64,000 nucleotides of DNA from Pedobacter cryoconitis (GCF_014207135.1 NZ_JACHCC010000011.1:1-64000), one strand, 5' to 3'; shown: positions 16,875 to 25,642, counted from the stretch's first letter. Notes: a model not told the origin generated them from the letters alone. A program made the numbers and translations.

Positions 16875-17600
16875 ATGTTTGTAGATACCAGATACAGAAG
16901 CACTGAGCCGGAAATCATGGATGACTTCAAGCTGGAAGGAGAAATATTGAGAGATGCACTGGATAAAATTGCCAGCATCAACCGTCTGTTGGGTGGAAAC
17001 AAAGTTACCCTGGAAGGAATTAAATATCTGCTTAGTGCACAACCAAAATCAGCCGTTATACGTATTACAGATATAGGATGTGGCAACGGAGATATGCTGA
17101 GAACACTGGCTGATTACGCAAAGAAAGAAAGCTTAAATTTTATACTTACTGGTATTGATGCCAATAATTTCACCATCGAACACGCCCGTAGTTTGTCTGC
17201 CGGATATACGGATATCAGTTATCAATGTGCAGATATACTGAAAGAACCGGATGCTATCGAACAGACGGACATTCTGCTTTGCACGCTAACTTTACACCAC
17301 TTTAATAACCTTGAAATCATCTCCCTGCTCCAAAGTTTTAAGCTGAAAGCAAGACTAGGTTTTGTAATCAACGATTTACAGCGCAGCGCAATTGCTTATT
17401 ACCTGTTTCTGGCCTTATGTTTTGTGTTCGGCCTTAATGAGATGTCGCGTAAAGATGGACTGATCTCCATACTTCGCGGATTTAAAAGAGCTGATTTAAT
17501 ATCATATTCAGAGCAATCAGCACTTAAACTTTACTATATTAAATGGAAATGGGCGTTCCGCTACCAATGGATCTTAAAACAACATGAGCGTAAAAATTAA
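16875..17600 (+). CDS. SAM-dependent methyltransferase, polyketide cluster
   Basis: A 241-aa class I methyltransferase. Motif I is ITDIGCGNGDMLRTLADYA, the acidic residue of motif II is in LTGIDANNFTIE, and a post-motif segment DILLCTLTLHHFNN resembles class I family enzymes acting on small molecules and quinones. It lies between the flavoprotein (2-base gap) and the type III PKS, whose start overlaps this stop codon by 17 bases. A likely substrate is the aromatic or pyrone product of the PKS (C- or O-methylation); nothing in the sequence identifies the position methylated. Confidence 0.87.
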   Translation: MFVDTRYRSTEPEIMDDFKLEGEILRDALDKIASINRLLGGNKVTLEGIKYLLSAQPKSAVIRITDIGCGNGDMLRTLADYAKKESLNFILTGIDANNFTIEHARSLSAGYTDISYQCADILKEPDAIEQTDILLCTLTLHHFNNLEIISLLQSFKLKARLGFVINDLQRSAIAYYLFLALCFVFGLNEMSRKDGLISILRGFKRADLISYSEQSALKLYYIKWKWAFRYQWILKQHERKN

Positions 17601-18636
17601 AAGTGTCAGCAAAGCCTTACCTGAATATTCAAGAGAGACGGCAGAAATCCTTCCTTTTCTGGAAACCTGGTTGCAGGGACAGGATGAAAGGTTTATCCGT
17701 AAGGTCAAAAAGATATTTGAAAATGCTGCAGTAGACAAGCGCTATTCATTTATGTCTCCCGAGGAAGTTTTTGGTGAGCTCAGTCTCGAAGAACGGAATA
17801 ATATTTATATCCGGGAAGGGATTAAACTGGGCGAAAAATGCTTGCGTACAGCCATTGACCAATCAGGCTGGAAAAGTGCAGACCTTGATTTTATCATTAC
17901 GGTCAGCTGTACCGGAATTATGATCCCCTCACTCGATGCTTACCTGATCAACAGCTTGAATTTAAGACAGGATATTGTCCGCCTCCCTGTCACAGAGATG
18001 GGTTGTGCCGCTGGCGTATCAGGAATAATTTATGCCAAGAACTTTCTGAAAGCCAACCCTGGTAAAAGAGCCGCTGTTGTGGCTGTAGAATCCCCTACTG
18101 CGACTTTTCAACGTCACGATTTCTCTATGGCCAACATAGTCAGTGCCGCTATTTTTGGCGATGGGGCAGCTTGTGTCCTGTTATCTTCGCATCCTGATGA
18201 TGAAGGCCCGGAAGTATTGGGTGAGTCTATGTACCATTTTTACGATGCCGAAGATATGATGGGGTTTAAACTCTGTAATACAGGATTACAGATGGTACTG
18301 GATGTTGCCGTTCCCGATACCATTGCAGCACATTTTCCCGATATCATCCATCCTTTTCTGGCCGGACATGGTTTAGAAATTGCAGCTATCGATCATCTGA
18401 TCTTTCACCCCGGTGGGAAAAAGATCATAGAGATTGTCGAGAATTTATTTGGTGCATTAGGCAAAAACATTAATGATACAAAAGAAGTATTAAGATTATA
18501 CGGAAACATGTCAAGCGCCACGGTACTGTATGTCCTTGAGCGGATTATGGAGCAAAAACCTGCATCCGGTGAAAAGGGCCTGATGCTGAGTTTCGGCCCC
18601 GGATTTACTGCACAGCGAATTTTATTGCAATGGTAA
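17584..18636 (+). CDS. Type III polyketide synthase (chalcone/alkylresorcinol synthase family)
   Basis: A 350-aa homodimeric-type ketosynthase that would extend an acyl starter with malonyl units and cyclise it. The full catalytic triad is visible: Cys141 in TEMGCAAG, His275 in FHPGGKK, and Asn308 in YGNMSSAT. The family's C-terminal signature reads SFGPGFTAQ. The N-terminal 80 residues carry the ENAAVDKRY segment typical of bacterial type III PKSs. KASIII/FabH enzymes share the triad, but the length, the GFGPG-type end and the preceding MT and flavoprotein genes favour type III PKS. Downstream lie a dehydratase, ketosynthase and ACP, which suggests a starter delivered by a carrier protein. 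The product is unknown, perhaps an alkylresorcinol or alkylpyrone. Confidence 0.88.
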   Translation: MSVKIKSVSKALPEYSRETAEILPFLETWLQGQDERFIRKVKKIFENAAVDKRYSFMSPEEVFGELSLEERNNIYIREGIKLGEKCLRTAIDQSGWKSADLDFIITVSCTGIMIPSLDAYLINSLNLRQDIVRLPVTEMGCAAGVSGIIYAKNFLKANPGKRAAVVAVESPTATFQRHDFSMANIVSAAIFGDGAACVLLSSHPDDEGPEVLGESMYHFYDAEDMMGFKLCNTGLQMVLDVAVPDTIAAHFPDIIHPFLAGHGLEIAAIDHLIFHPGGKKIIEIVENLFGALGKNINDTKEVLRLYGNMSSATVLYVLERIMEQKPASGEKGLMLSFGPGFTAQRILLQW

Positions 18637-18688
18637 ACGATTTTTGTATTTACTTTACACCTTAAAACTGATCAATTAATATAAACAG

Positions 18689-19135
18689 ATGAACCCACAG
18701 GAAATATTAGCGAAACTACCTTACAGCAAACCCTTTTTATTTGTAGATGAACTCTTACAGATAGATGAGAACGGGTCAACAGGCACTTATACCTTTGATA
18801 AAGATCTTGATTTTTACAAAGGACATTTCAAAGATGCTCCGGTTACGCCAGGCGTTATTTTAACAGAAACCATGGCACAGATCGGACTGGTTTGTCTGGG
18901 TATCTATCTTTCTGAAAGCGCAAATACAGAGATGAAAGCACATGTCATGCTGACCTCTACGGCAATGGATTTTATGAAACCAGTATTCCCGGGTGAAAAA
19001 GTAACGGTAACTGCCGAAAAAGTGTATTTCAGATTTAAAAAATTAAACTGTAATGTCGTGATGAAAAATGAAGCTGGAGAAACCGTTTGTAAAGGAAACA
19101 TTTCAGGAATGGTAACTGCAAAAATGCATGACTAA
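18689..19135 (+). CDS. FabZ/FabA-like 3-hydroxyacyl-ACP dehydratase, polyketide cluster
   Basis: A 148-aa hotdog-fold protein with the FabZ active-site blocks: His46 in YKGHFKDAPVTPG and Glu60 in VILTETMAQIG, both expected catalytic residues. The length matches FabZ. The substrate is probably a 3-hydroxyacyl group on the ACP encoded 1.3 kb downstream. No ketoreductase gene lies in the cluster, so a housekeeping FabG would have to supply the hydroxyacyl substrate. The gap to the PKS gene is 52 bases without a hairpin, and its end overlaps the ketosynthase start by 8 bases. Confidence 0.86.
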   Translation: MNPQEILAKLPYSKPFLFVDELLQIDENGSTGTYTFDKDLDFYKGHFKDAPVTPGVILTETMAQIGLVCLGIYLSESANTEMKAHVMLTSTAMDFMKPVFPGEKVTVTAEKVYFRFKKLNCNVVMKNEAGETVCKGNISGMVTAKMHD

Positions 19136-20420
19136 TCGTGTAGTCATCACCGGTTTAGGAGTTGTTTCACCAAATGGTGCGGATCTCGGACAATTCAGAC
19201 ATGCCCTGAAAAACGGCTTGTCTGGCATCCGCCATGATCCGCAACTGGAACAGCTTCTTTTCTCTTGTCAGATAGCAGGGAAACCTGTGATAGATGAAGC
19301 CAGGCTGAGCCAGTATTTTACAGAACTTGAAATCAGAAACCTGGATAGTACAGGTATCGTTTATGGTGTGATTGCCGGTATGGATGCCTGGAAAGATGCA
19401 GGACTTGAAATAGCAGACTCCGAAGTACCAGACTGGGAAAGTGGTACTGTATTTGGCACAGGCACTTCTGGTATCGATAAATTCAGAAGTGCTATTTATA
19501 AACTGGACAATCTTGAAATCCGAAAACTCGGGAGTACCGTTGTCGCACAAACCATGGCCAGCGGGGTAAGCGCACTCCTGGCCGGAAAAATCGGACTGGG
19601 TAACCAGGTAACGACCAACTCCTCTGCCTGTGCAACAGGAACAGAGAGCGTTTTAATGGCTTATGAGCGCATCAAAAACGGGCAGGCAACAATTATGCTC
19701 GCCGGCAGCACTAGTGACAGTGGGCCTTATATCTGGGGTGGTTTTGATGCTATGAAAGTATGTACCTATAAACATAATGGCAACCCTGAAAAAGGAAGCC
19801 GTCCGATGAGTGAAACTGCCAGTGGTTTTGTTCCAGGAAGCGGCGCAGGTGCCCTGGTTTTAGAAAGCCTGGAACATGCGCTGTCCAGAGGAGCCAAAAT
19901 TTACGCTGAAATACTCGGAGGAAATGTCAATGCAGGCGGACAGCGCGGCACCGGAACAATGACCGCGCCTAATGCCCAGGCGGTACAACGTTGTATAGTT
20001 TCAGCTTTAGCAGCATCAGGAGTAAACCCCACCGAAATAGAGGTGATTAACGGTCATTTAACAGCCACTTCAAAAGACACACTCGAAATAGAAAACTGGG
20101 TTAAGGCTCTCGGACGTTCAGGAAAGGACTTCCCCTATATCAATTCAGTCAAAGGAATGACTGGTCATTGCATCAGTGCTTCGGGTAGTATTGAATGTGT
20201 AGCTTCAGTTCTACAAATTAGTGAAGGGTTTATTTTTCCAAATATCAATTGTGAAGACCTTCATCCTGAAATTGAGAAACTCGTAGACCCGCTGCAGATT
20301 CCCCGTGTTTGTCTTGAAAGAGAATTCGATATCCTGATTAAAGCCAGTTTTGGTTTCGGTGATGTAAATGCCTGTTTACTATTAAAAAGATACCACCATG
20401 GAGAAAGAAGCATTAATTAG
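19128..20420 (+). CDS. Beta-ketoacyl-ACP synthase (FabF-type), polyketide cluster
   Basis: A 430-aa thiolase-fold condensing enzyme. The Cys-His-His triad is intact: Cys168 in SSACATG, His310 in INGHLTAT (the usual NAHGTST box, with Gly and Ser replaced) and Lys342/His347 in KGMTGHCISASG. It would elongate an acyl-ACP with malonyl-ACP. The relaxed His310 box suggests a specialised rather than housekeeping FabF. No malonyltransferase or chain-length factor is encoded nearby. It overlaps the dehydratase by 8 and the ACP by 23 bases, so the group is one translational unit. Confidence 0.9.
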   Translation: MTNRVVITGLGVVSPNGADLGQFRHALKNGLSGIRHDPQLEQLLFSCQIAGKPVIDEARLSQYFTELEIRNLDSTGIVYGVIAGMDAWKDAGLEIADSEVPDWESGTVFGTGTSGIDKFRSAIYKLDNLEIRKLGSTVVAQTMASGVSALLAGKIGLGNQVTTNSSACATGTESVLMAYERIKNGQATIMLAGSTSDSGPYIWGGFDAMKVCTYKHNGNPEKGSRPMSETASGFVPGSGAGALVLESLEHALSRGAKIYAEILGGNVNAGGQRGTGTMTAPNAQAVQRCIVSALAASGVNPTEIEVINGHLTATSKDTLEIENWVKALGRSGKDFPYINSVKGMTGHCISASGSIECVASVLQISEGFIFPNINCEDLHPEIEKLVDPLQIPRVCLEREFDILIKASFGFGDVNACLLLKRYHHGERSIN

Positions 20421-20661
20421 CGCCATTAAGGAAATTGTAAGTCCGTATACTGAGGACAAAACTACCCTGGAAAATATCAGTGAAGAGACAGATTTCATTA
20501 CAGATCTGAAGGTCAACTCTGCAAACCTGGTAGATATCGTCCTTGATATTGAAGAAAAATTCGGGATTGAAATTGATAATGATTCAATGGCAAAAATGTT
20601 AAATGTAAAAGCTGCCATGGAGATTATTGAAGCTAAACTCGCAGAAAATGATCGGAAATGA
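20398..20661 (+). CDS. Acyl carrier protein, polyketide cluster
   Basis: An 87-aa acidic four-helix carrier. The phosphopantetheine Ser is Ser41, in DLKVNSANLVDIVLDIEEKF. In place of the usual DSL the motif is NSA, a feature I associate with specialised Bacteroidota carrier proteins rather than the fatty-acid ACP. The sequence up to the end (ENDRK) overlaps the phosphopantetheinyl transferase start by 14 bases. It likely carries the growing acyl chain between ketosynthase, dehydratase and perhaps the type III PKS. Confidence 0.9.
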   Translation: MEKEALISAIKEIVSPYTEDKTTLENISEETDFITDLKVNSANLVDIVLDIEEKFGIEIDNDSMAKMLNVKAAMEIIEAKLAENDRK

Positions 20662-21214
20662 TATTGTAGACCTGAAGAAAGCGGGACTCGACAGTAACTG
20701 GAAACGAAAAGGATACCTGGATAAAATCTGTACATCAGATGAGCAGCAACTGATTTTACAAGCCAGTGAACCTGCTGTGATGTTATGGCTGATCTGGAGC
20801 ATGAAAGAAGCAGCCTATAAAATCATTCACCGGAAAACCGGGATCCGACTTTATGAACCACTGAAATATATTTGTGATGATCTGTTAACGGATGGGATAA
20901 AGGCATCAGGAAAGATCAGCTATCTTGAAAAAAAACTCTATAGCCAAAGTGAGATCAAAGGCCCCCTACTCCATTCTTCTGTAGTTTCTGCCTTGCCCGA
21001 TTTTGAAAACCTTCATTTACAATACCTCCGGCCTGTACCAGATTACAATGAAGTATTTAACCGTTTATCGGCATTTTATCAGCTGACCAGAAACAGGTCC
21101 GGACTTCCGGAGATGGTCCATACTATTACTGGTCAGAAGCATGCAGTTTCGGTTAGCCACCACGGCAGCTACCTCGCTGTTATTTATTCAGATTCTCTTC
21201 TATTAGCAGATTAA
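20648..21214 (+). CDS. 4'-phosphopantetheinyl transferase, polyketide cluster
   Basis: The chosen ATG at 20648 gives 188 aa starting MIGNDIVDLKKAG, with the Mg-binding Asp in the first motif. The frame is open seven codons further, but there it lies inside the ACP gene. The family signature is WSMKEAAYK (Trp, Lys, Glu, Lys). The enzyme transfers the pantetheine arm from CoA to Ser41 of the ACP. A dedicated transferase beside an ACP with a changed DSL motif suggests the pair is matched. The last 35 bases overlap the 3' end of the convergent ppx gene. Confidence 0.87.
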   Translation: MIGNDIVDLKKAGLDSNWKRKGYLDKICTSDEQQLILQASEPAVMLWLIWSMKEAAYKIIHRKTGIRLYEPLKYICDDLLTDGIKASGKISYLEKKLYSQSEIKGPLLHSSVVSALPDFENLHLQYLRPVPDYNEVFNRLSAFYQLTRNRSGLPEMVHTITGQKHAVSVSHHGSYLAVIYSDSLLLAD

Positions 21215-22064
21215 TAATCCCATCTGCCATACCTACTCTTGGTACATGGATCTGTTTGATGCCCGTCCATTTCATCAGCGTAATAAAAATCTCACTGGCA
21301 GGAATAATAACGTCCGCACGATCAGGATTTAAATTAAAAATCTGAATTCTCTCTTTCAGGGAGTGACTGTTCAACTGATTGTAAAGTGCTTTCAGCTTTA
21401 AGAAGGTTAAAGGCATTCCCTCCTTCTCGTTAGCCATCTTATATAACTTATTGATGTTTCCACCAGTACCTATTCCCGCAAGGTTTTTATGATATTTGGT
21501 TTGTTCCTTTACCCAGAGTTTCATTTCTTCCCAGGTCTCTTCCTTATCCTGGTTATCAAGGATACGGATAGTACCGATATCAAATGATTTCGAAGCTACG
21601 GGAACTTTGTTGACAAAAACAGATAACTCTGTACTACCACCACCAACATCTATATAAAGATAGTTCTTCTTAATATCCAGGTCATCTTCTATATGGTTGG
21701 CGTAAATAATATTGGCTTCACGCTGTCCCTCTATAATTTCAAGATCTACATTCGCCTGCTCCTGGATAGTTTTAATGATCTCACGTCCATTCTGTGCTTC
21801 TCTCATAGACGATGTAGCACAAGCCAGATATTTAGTCACCTGATATACATCCATCAGGTTTTTGAAAGCCTGCATGGTTTTAACCAGGTCTTCGATTTTG
21901 CGGGCCGAGATTTTATGATCCAGGAATGCATCATCCCCTAATCTCAGCGGTACCCTGACCAGGGTATTCTTCTTAAAACCAAACCCGTTTTCATTGTAAG
22001 TTATATCTGCAATAAGCAGTCTAACGGCATTAGAGCCAACGTCAATTGCTGCATATCTGAGCAT
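21180..22064 (-). CDS. ppx: Ppx/GppA-family exopolyphosphatase
   Basis: A 294-aa ASKHA-fold phosphatase that would remove phosphates from polyphosphate or hydrolyse pppGpp. Visible are phosphate loops AIDVGSNAVRLLIADI near the start and YIDVGGGSTELSVF near residue 140, plus GTGGNINKL. It is the short form (about 300 aa), without the C-terminal HD-like domain found in E. coli Ppx. It follows ppk with five bases between, as a minus-strand pair. Its 3' end overlaps the convergent phosphopantetheinyl transferase gene by 35 bases. GppA activity cannot be excluded. Confidence 0.92.
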   Translation of the reverse strand: MLRYAAIDVGSNAVRLLIADITYNENGFGFKKNTLVRVPLRLGDDAFLDHKISARKIEDLVKTMQAFKNLMDVYQVTKYLACATSSMREAQNGREIIKTIQEQANVDLEIIEGQREANIIYANHIEDDLDIKKNYLYIDVGGGSTELSVFVNKVPVASKSFDIGTIRILDNQDKEETWEEMKLWVKEQTKYHKNLAGIGTGGNINKLYKMANEKEGMPLTFLKLKALYNQLNSHSLKERIQIFNLNPDRADVIIPASEIFITLMKWTGIKQIHVPRVGMADGIINLLIEENLNK

Positions 22065-22069
22065 ATTCT

Positions 22070-24127
22070 CTACTGGTGTTTGTTTTTTAAGTAATTATAA
22101 GTTTGAACCTGTGCCCTCACTTTCGTGCTGATACGGTTTTTGTGATATTTATTGTTATTTAACCTGGTGATATCCCTCGCCTTTACGTTATCCTGTAACT
22201 GGAAGTCAATAATATCTCTGATCTCCTGTTTGACATCTTCATCCAGAACCGGAAAACCTACTTCGACACGGTGTTCAAAATTCCTGCTCATCAGATCTGC
22301 CGAAGACAGGTACATTTCATCTTTACCATGATTTCCAAAGATGAAAACACGTGCATGTTCCAGGAATTTATCAATGATACTGATTACGGTAATGTTTTCA
22401 CTGAAATCTTTTACCCCTGGTACCAGACAGCAGATCCCCCTCACGATTAGTTTAACCTTCACGCCTGCATTACTGGCTTCATATAGTTTTTCTACGATAC
22501 CCTCGTCGGCAAGACTGTTGACCTTGAAAATCAGATAAGCCGGTTTTCCCGACCTCGCGATCCGGATCTCACGGTCTATCAAAGTATAAAACTTCGTCCT
22601 GGATTCCAGTGGCGAAACAATCAGGTATTTGAATCCCGTCGCTACTGTACGTTTGTTCAGGGCAGCAAAAAGTTTGATCAGATCATGTGTAATCTCCTTT
22701 TTAGAAGTGAAGATGCTATGATCACAATAGAGTTTAGCCGTTTTTTCATTAAAATTCCCTGTAGCCAGATTAGCATAATATACCGGACGGCCTTTTTCTA
22801 TCCGGGTAACCAGGCAGATTTTGGAATGGACTTTATAATCCGTTAATCCATAATTTACATGTACCCCTTCTTCTTCCAGCCTGTTCGTCCAGAAGATATT
22901 TGCCCGTTCATCAAAGCGTGCTTTTAGTTCTACCAGACAGTTGACTTTTTTGCCATTTTTTGCCGCATTGATTAGCGCATTAATTACCCTTGAATTTTCT
23001 GCAAGGCGATAAAGCGTAATGTTAATAGCTGTTACTTTAGGGTCAATAGCAGCTTCACGGAGAAATAAAATGATATAATCATAAGACTGATAAGGCAGGT
23101 TCACCAGATAATCCCTTTCCCCGAGTTTATTAAAGATACTTTGTGTCCTGTGTAAGCCAAAAACCTTTAAGGGAACATTGACCGGATATTCCAGGCTTTT
23201 ATCTCCGACATTTGGAAAACGGATAAAGTCTCCAAATTTATGATACCTGTTTCCCGGAATAAGGCTTTCTGCCTCAATTTTCATTTTGGCTACCAGAACA
23301 CCCAGCATATCAAAGGGCATTTCCGTATCGTAAAGTAAACGCATAGGTTTACCCTTTTTCCGTTTATCGAGACTGGTTTTGAGTTCATCGATAAACTTAT
23401 CACTTACATTTTTATCAATATCCAGCTCTGCATCCCGGGTCAGCTGTATAGAGTATGCATCGACTTCATCATACTTAAATACATAAAATATATCATCCAG
23501 ACAGTATTTGATAATATCTTCAGCCAGGATAATAAATTTCAACCCGTTCGTTTCCGGAAGCACCAAAAACCTCGGTAAATCCGGAGGTAATTCAATCAGT
23601 GCGTACTTTTCATCTTTTTTGCCTGCCTTCTTTTTCAGTCTTACAAAAAAGTATAGGTACCGGTCCTTAAGTTCTGGGAAGGGTTTATCCAGATCGATCA
23701 TAATCGGGACCAGATTAGACAATATTTTATCACGGAAATGTTCTTTCACAAACTCTCCGCGCGCTACATTGAGTTGTGTATCGTTCAGAATGAAAATCCT
23801 GTTCTGAGCCAACTCATTAATCAACGTAGCCTGAAAAAGCTGTTCAAATTTACGTTCCTGTTTAACGACAATATTTTTAATCTCGTTCAGTACTTTTTTG
23901 GGATTAAACCCAAGCAATTCTTTAGCCTTGTCGTTTAAATTGGACAGCCTCGTCATTGTAGCGACACGTACCCGGTAAAATTCTTCGAGGTTAGAAGAAA
24001 AAATAGATAAAAACTTTATTCTTTCAATCAGCGGCACACTTTCATCTGCCGCCTCTTGTAAAACCCGTTCATTGAAATATAACCAGCTGAGTTCTCTATT
24101 TAAAAATGGTACCTTCTTCTTAGTCAT
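22070..24127 (-). CDS. ppk: Polyphosphate kinase 1
   Basis: A 685-aa PPK1, of normal length, that reversibly makes polyphosphate from ATP. The N-terminal domain starts FLNRELSWLYFNERVLQEA. The autophosphorylated His lies in DYKVHSKICLV, and the second PLD-like motif in IDKFLEHARVFIFGN. It is co-directional with ppx, five bases apart, so synthesis and breakdown are co-expressed. A histone H1-like gene precedes it by 112 bases in the same direction. With the polyphosphate-glucokinase-like gene at 11176, the window holds polyphosphate synthesis, degradation and possible use as phosphate donor. Confidence 0.96.
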   Translation of the reverse strand: MTKKKVPFLNRELSWLYFNERVLQEAADESVPLIERIKFLSIFSSNLEEFYRVRVATMTRLSNLNDKAKELLGFNPKKVLNEIKNIVVKQERKFEQLFQATLINELAQNRIFILNDTQLNVARGEFVKEHFRDKILSNLVPIMIDLDKPFPELKDRYLYFFVRLKKKAGKKDEKYALIELPPDLPRFLVLPETNGLKFIILAEDIIKYCLDDIFYVFKYDEVDAYSIQLTRDAELDIDKNVSDKFIDELKTSLDKRKKGKPMRLLYDTEMPFDMLGVLVAKMKIEAESLIPGNRYHKFGDFIRFPNVGDKSLEYPVNVPLKVFGLHRTQSIFNKLGERDYLVNLPYQSYDYIILFLREAAIDPKVTAINITLYRLAENSRVINALINAAKNGKKVNCLVELKARFDERANIFWTNRLEEEGVHVNYGLTDYKVHSKICLVTRIEKGRPVYYANLATGNFNEKTAKLYCDHSIFTSKKEITHDLIKLFAALNKRTVATGFKYLIVSPLESRTKFYTLIDREIRIARSGKPAYLIFKVNSLADEGIVEKLYEASNAGVKVKLIVRGICCLVPGVKDFSENITVISIIDKFLEHARVFIFGNHGKDEMYLSSADLMSRNFEHRVEVGFPVLDEDVKQEIRDIIDFQLQDNVKARDITRLNNNKYHKNRISTKVRAQVQTYNYLKNKHQ

Positions 24128-24239
24128 GGGTTAATATCAAAAAAAATCCCTTATGGGAACGGATGCTCAAAACTGCAAATTCTATTGTTAAGTCAGTGTT
24201 AATTATTCGAGCATTAATCTAGGTGAAAATATTTTTAAA

Positions 24240-24980
24240 TTAACTTTCCTCCGTTGTTTTTTCAGTCACGACCTCTGCGGTTACGACCGGTTTAACAACA
24301 GGTTTGGCAGCAGGCTTAGTAGTAGCTTTGACAGCTGGTTTAGCTACAGTTTTGGCTGCCGGAGCTGCTTTAACAACTTTGCTTACTGGCGCTTTTACTA
24401 CCTTTTTAGCTGCACCAGCTACAACTGTACCTGTTTTACTTACTGGCTTTGCTCTTTGTACCTGGGCAGCAGTACTTAATTTAGGTTTTAACCCGGCTGC
24501 TGCTTCATTTTTTGGAGTTCCCACTACTTTTTTCACTGTAGAAACAGGCTTCTTAGCTACTTCAGTAGTCTTTTTCACTGGTTTAGCAATCAGTACAGCT
24601 GCCTTTTCTTCACTTCCAATAGCCGGTACCTTGATACTGCTTACTGATGGCTTAACACTCGCTACAGCTTTCTGAACTTCTTTTTTAGCCTTTTTAGCTT
24701 CTTTGATAGTTGCCTTTTTAGCCTGTTCAACTTTTTTAGCTAACTCTTTTTTGGTAGGTTTGACTTGCTTAGCGGTTTCTGCTTTTGCAGCTTTAAATTT
24801 TTTGGCCAGTTTACTGGCAACACCTTTAGCTGCCTTGGCTAATTCTTCTCCAATTTTTTCAGCATCATGTCCTAAATGGGAGACTGCTTCAAAGAACTTT
24901 TGCGTAAGGCTCTGCTCTAATTCTTTTTTAACTGCTTTTTTAGCATTATTTTTTTGCACTTTTGATTTGTTAGTTTTCAT
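24240..24980 (-). CDS. Histone H1-like Lys/Ala-rich protein
   Basis: A 246-aa low-complexity basic protein. Residues 1-60 are less repetitive (QKFFEAVSHLGHDAEKIGEEL) and could form a short helical domain; the rest is built of KKxxxKA/AKP blocks like eukaryotic H1 tails. Such proteins probably bind DNA electrostatically and compact it; polyphosphate, another polyanion, is a conceivable partner because ppk lies downstream in the same direction (inference). The repetitive region has no fixed repeat unit. The antisense strand contains long open frames only because of this codon pattern. The gene stands 112 bases upstream of ppk. Confidence 0.8.
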   Translation of the reverse strand: MKTNKSKVQKNNAKKAVKKELEQSLTQKFFEAVSHLGHDAEKIGEELAKAAKGVASKLAKKFKAAKAETAKQVKPTKKELAKKVEQAKKATIKEAKKAKKEVQKAVASVKPSVSSIKVPAIGSEEKAAVLIAKPVKKTTEVAKKPVSTVKKVVGTPKNEAAAGLKPKLSTAAQVQRAKPVSKTGTVVAGAAKKVVKAPVSKVVKAAPAAKTVAKPAVKATTKPAAKPVVKPVVTAEVVTEKTTEES

Positions 24981-25150
24981 CGGTTTAATTTATTTTTAAA
25001 AAAGGTGATGAAGCTATCATGTGCTACCTGGTTCTATTAATTTTGGCTGGCCGATTGCTGCACATAATTGCTTAAAATATAATTTTTAGCCAGAACGTTA
25101 AATAATTTAATATATAAATCTAATATTTTTTTTATACTAAAGCTATAATC

Positions 25151-25642
25151 ATGCCCACTTTTGATATCGTAAGTAAAGTTGACGCGCAGACATTGGACAA
25201 TGCAATGAACAACGCAAAAAAGGAAATCCTTAACCGTTATGATTTCTCTACTTCTAACAGTACCATTGATCACGATAAAAAGACTAATGTAATCACAATA
25301 GTTACCGAAGATGACATGCGTCTGAAAGCAATTGAGGATGCTATTATCTCCAGAATGGTCAAACAAAACCTGGATCCTAAAAGTCTTGATTTTGGAAAAG
25401 AGCAATACGCTTCGGGTAATATGATCCGCAAAGAAGTATCCATCAAGGAAGGAATTGATAAAGAAGCAGCCAAAAAAATTGTTGCAAAGATCAAAGCCAG
25501 CGGCCTTAAGGTACAGGCTTCAGTGATGGATGATCAGTTACGTGTTCAGAGTAAAAGTATCGATGATCTGCAGAAAGTAATCTCACTTTGCAAAGGTGAG
25601 GATTTCGGACAGCCACTTCAATACATCAACATGCGTAACTAA
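25151..25642 (+). CDS. YajQ-family nucleotide-binding protein
   Basis: A 163-aa protein with the family start MPTFDIVSKVDAQTLDNAMN and the end block KGEDFGQPLQYINMRN. The family comprises two ferredoxin-like domains; some members bind cyclic di-GMP and act with transcription factors, while nucleic-acid binding has been suggested for others. No residue in the sequence tells which. The stop codon shares one base with the start of the acetyltransferase gene (TAATG), so the two are likely translated together. Confidence 0.93.
   Translation: MPTFDIVSKVDAQTLDNAMNNAKKEILNRYDFSTSNSTIDHDKKTNVITIVTEDDMRLKAIEDAIISRMVKQNLDPKSLDFGKEQYASGNMIRKEVSIKEGIDKEAAKKIVAKIKASGLKVQASVMDDQLRVQSKSIDDLQKVISLCKGEDFGQPLQYINMRN

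Noticed and set aside
20627..20647. Longer start for the phosphopantetheinyl transferase
   Set aside because: It adds seven residues before the canonical start MIGNDIVDL and lies within the ACP gene.
24304..24999. Two plus-strand open frames opposite the H1-like gene
   Set aside because: They arise from the repetitive Lys/Ala codon pattern of the minus-strand gene; the translations are Ala/Thr/Leu/Phe-rich noise.
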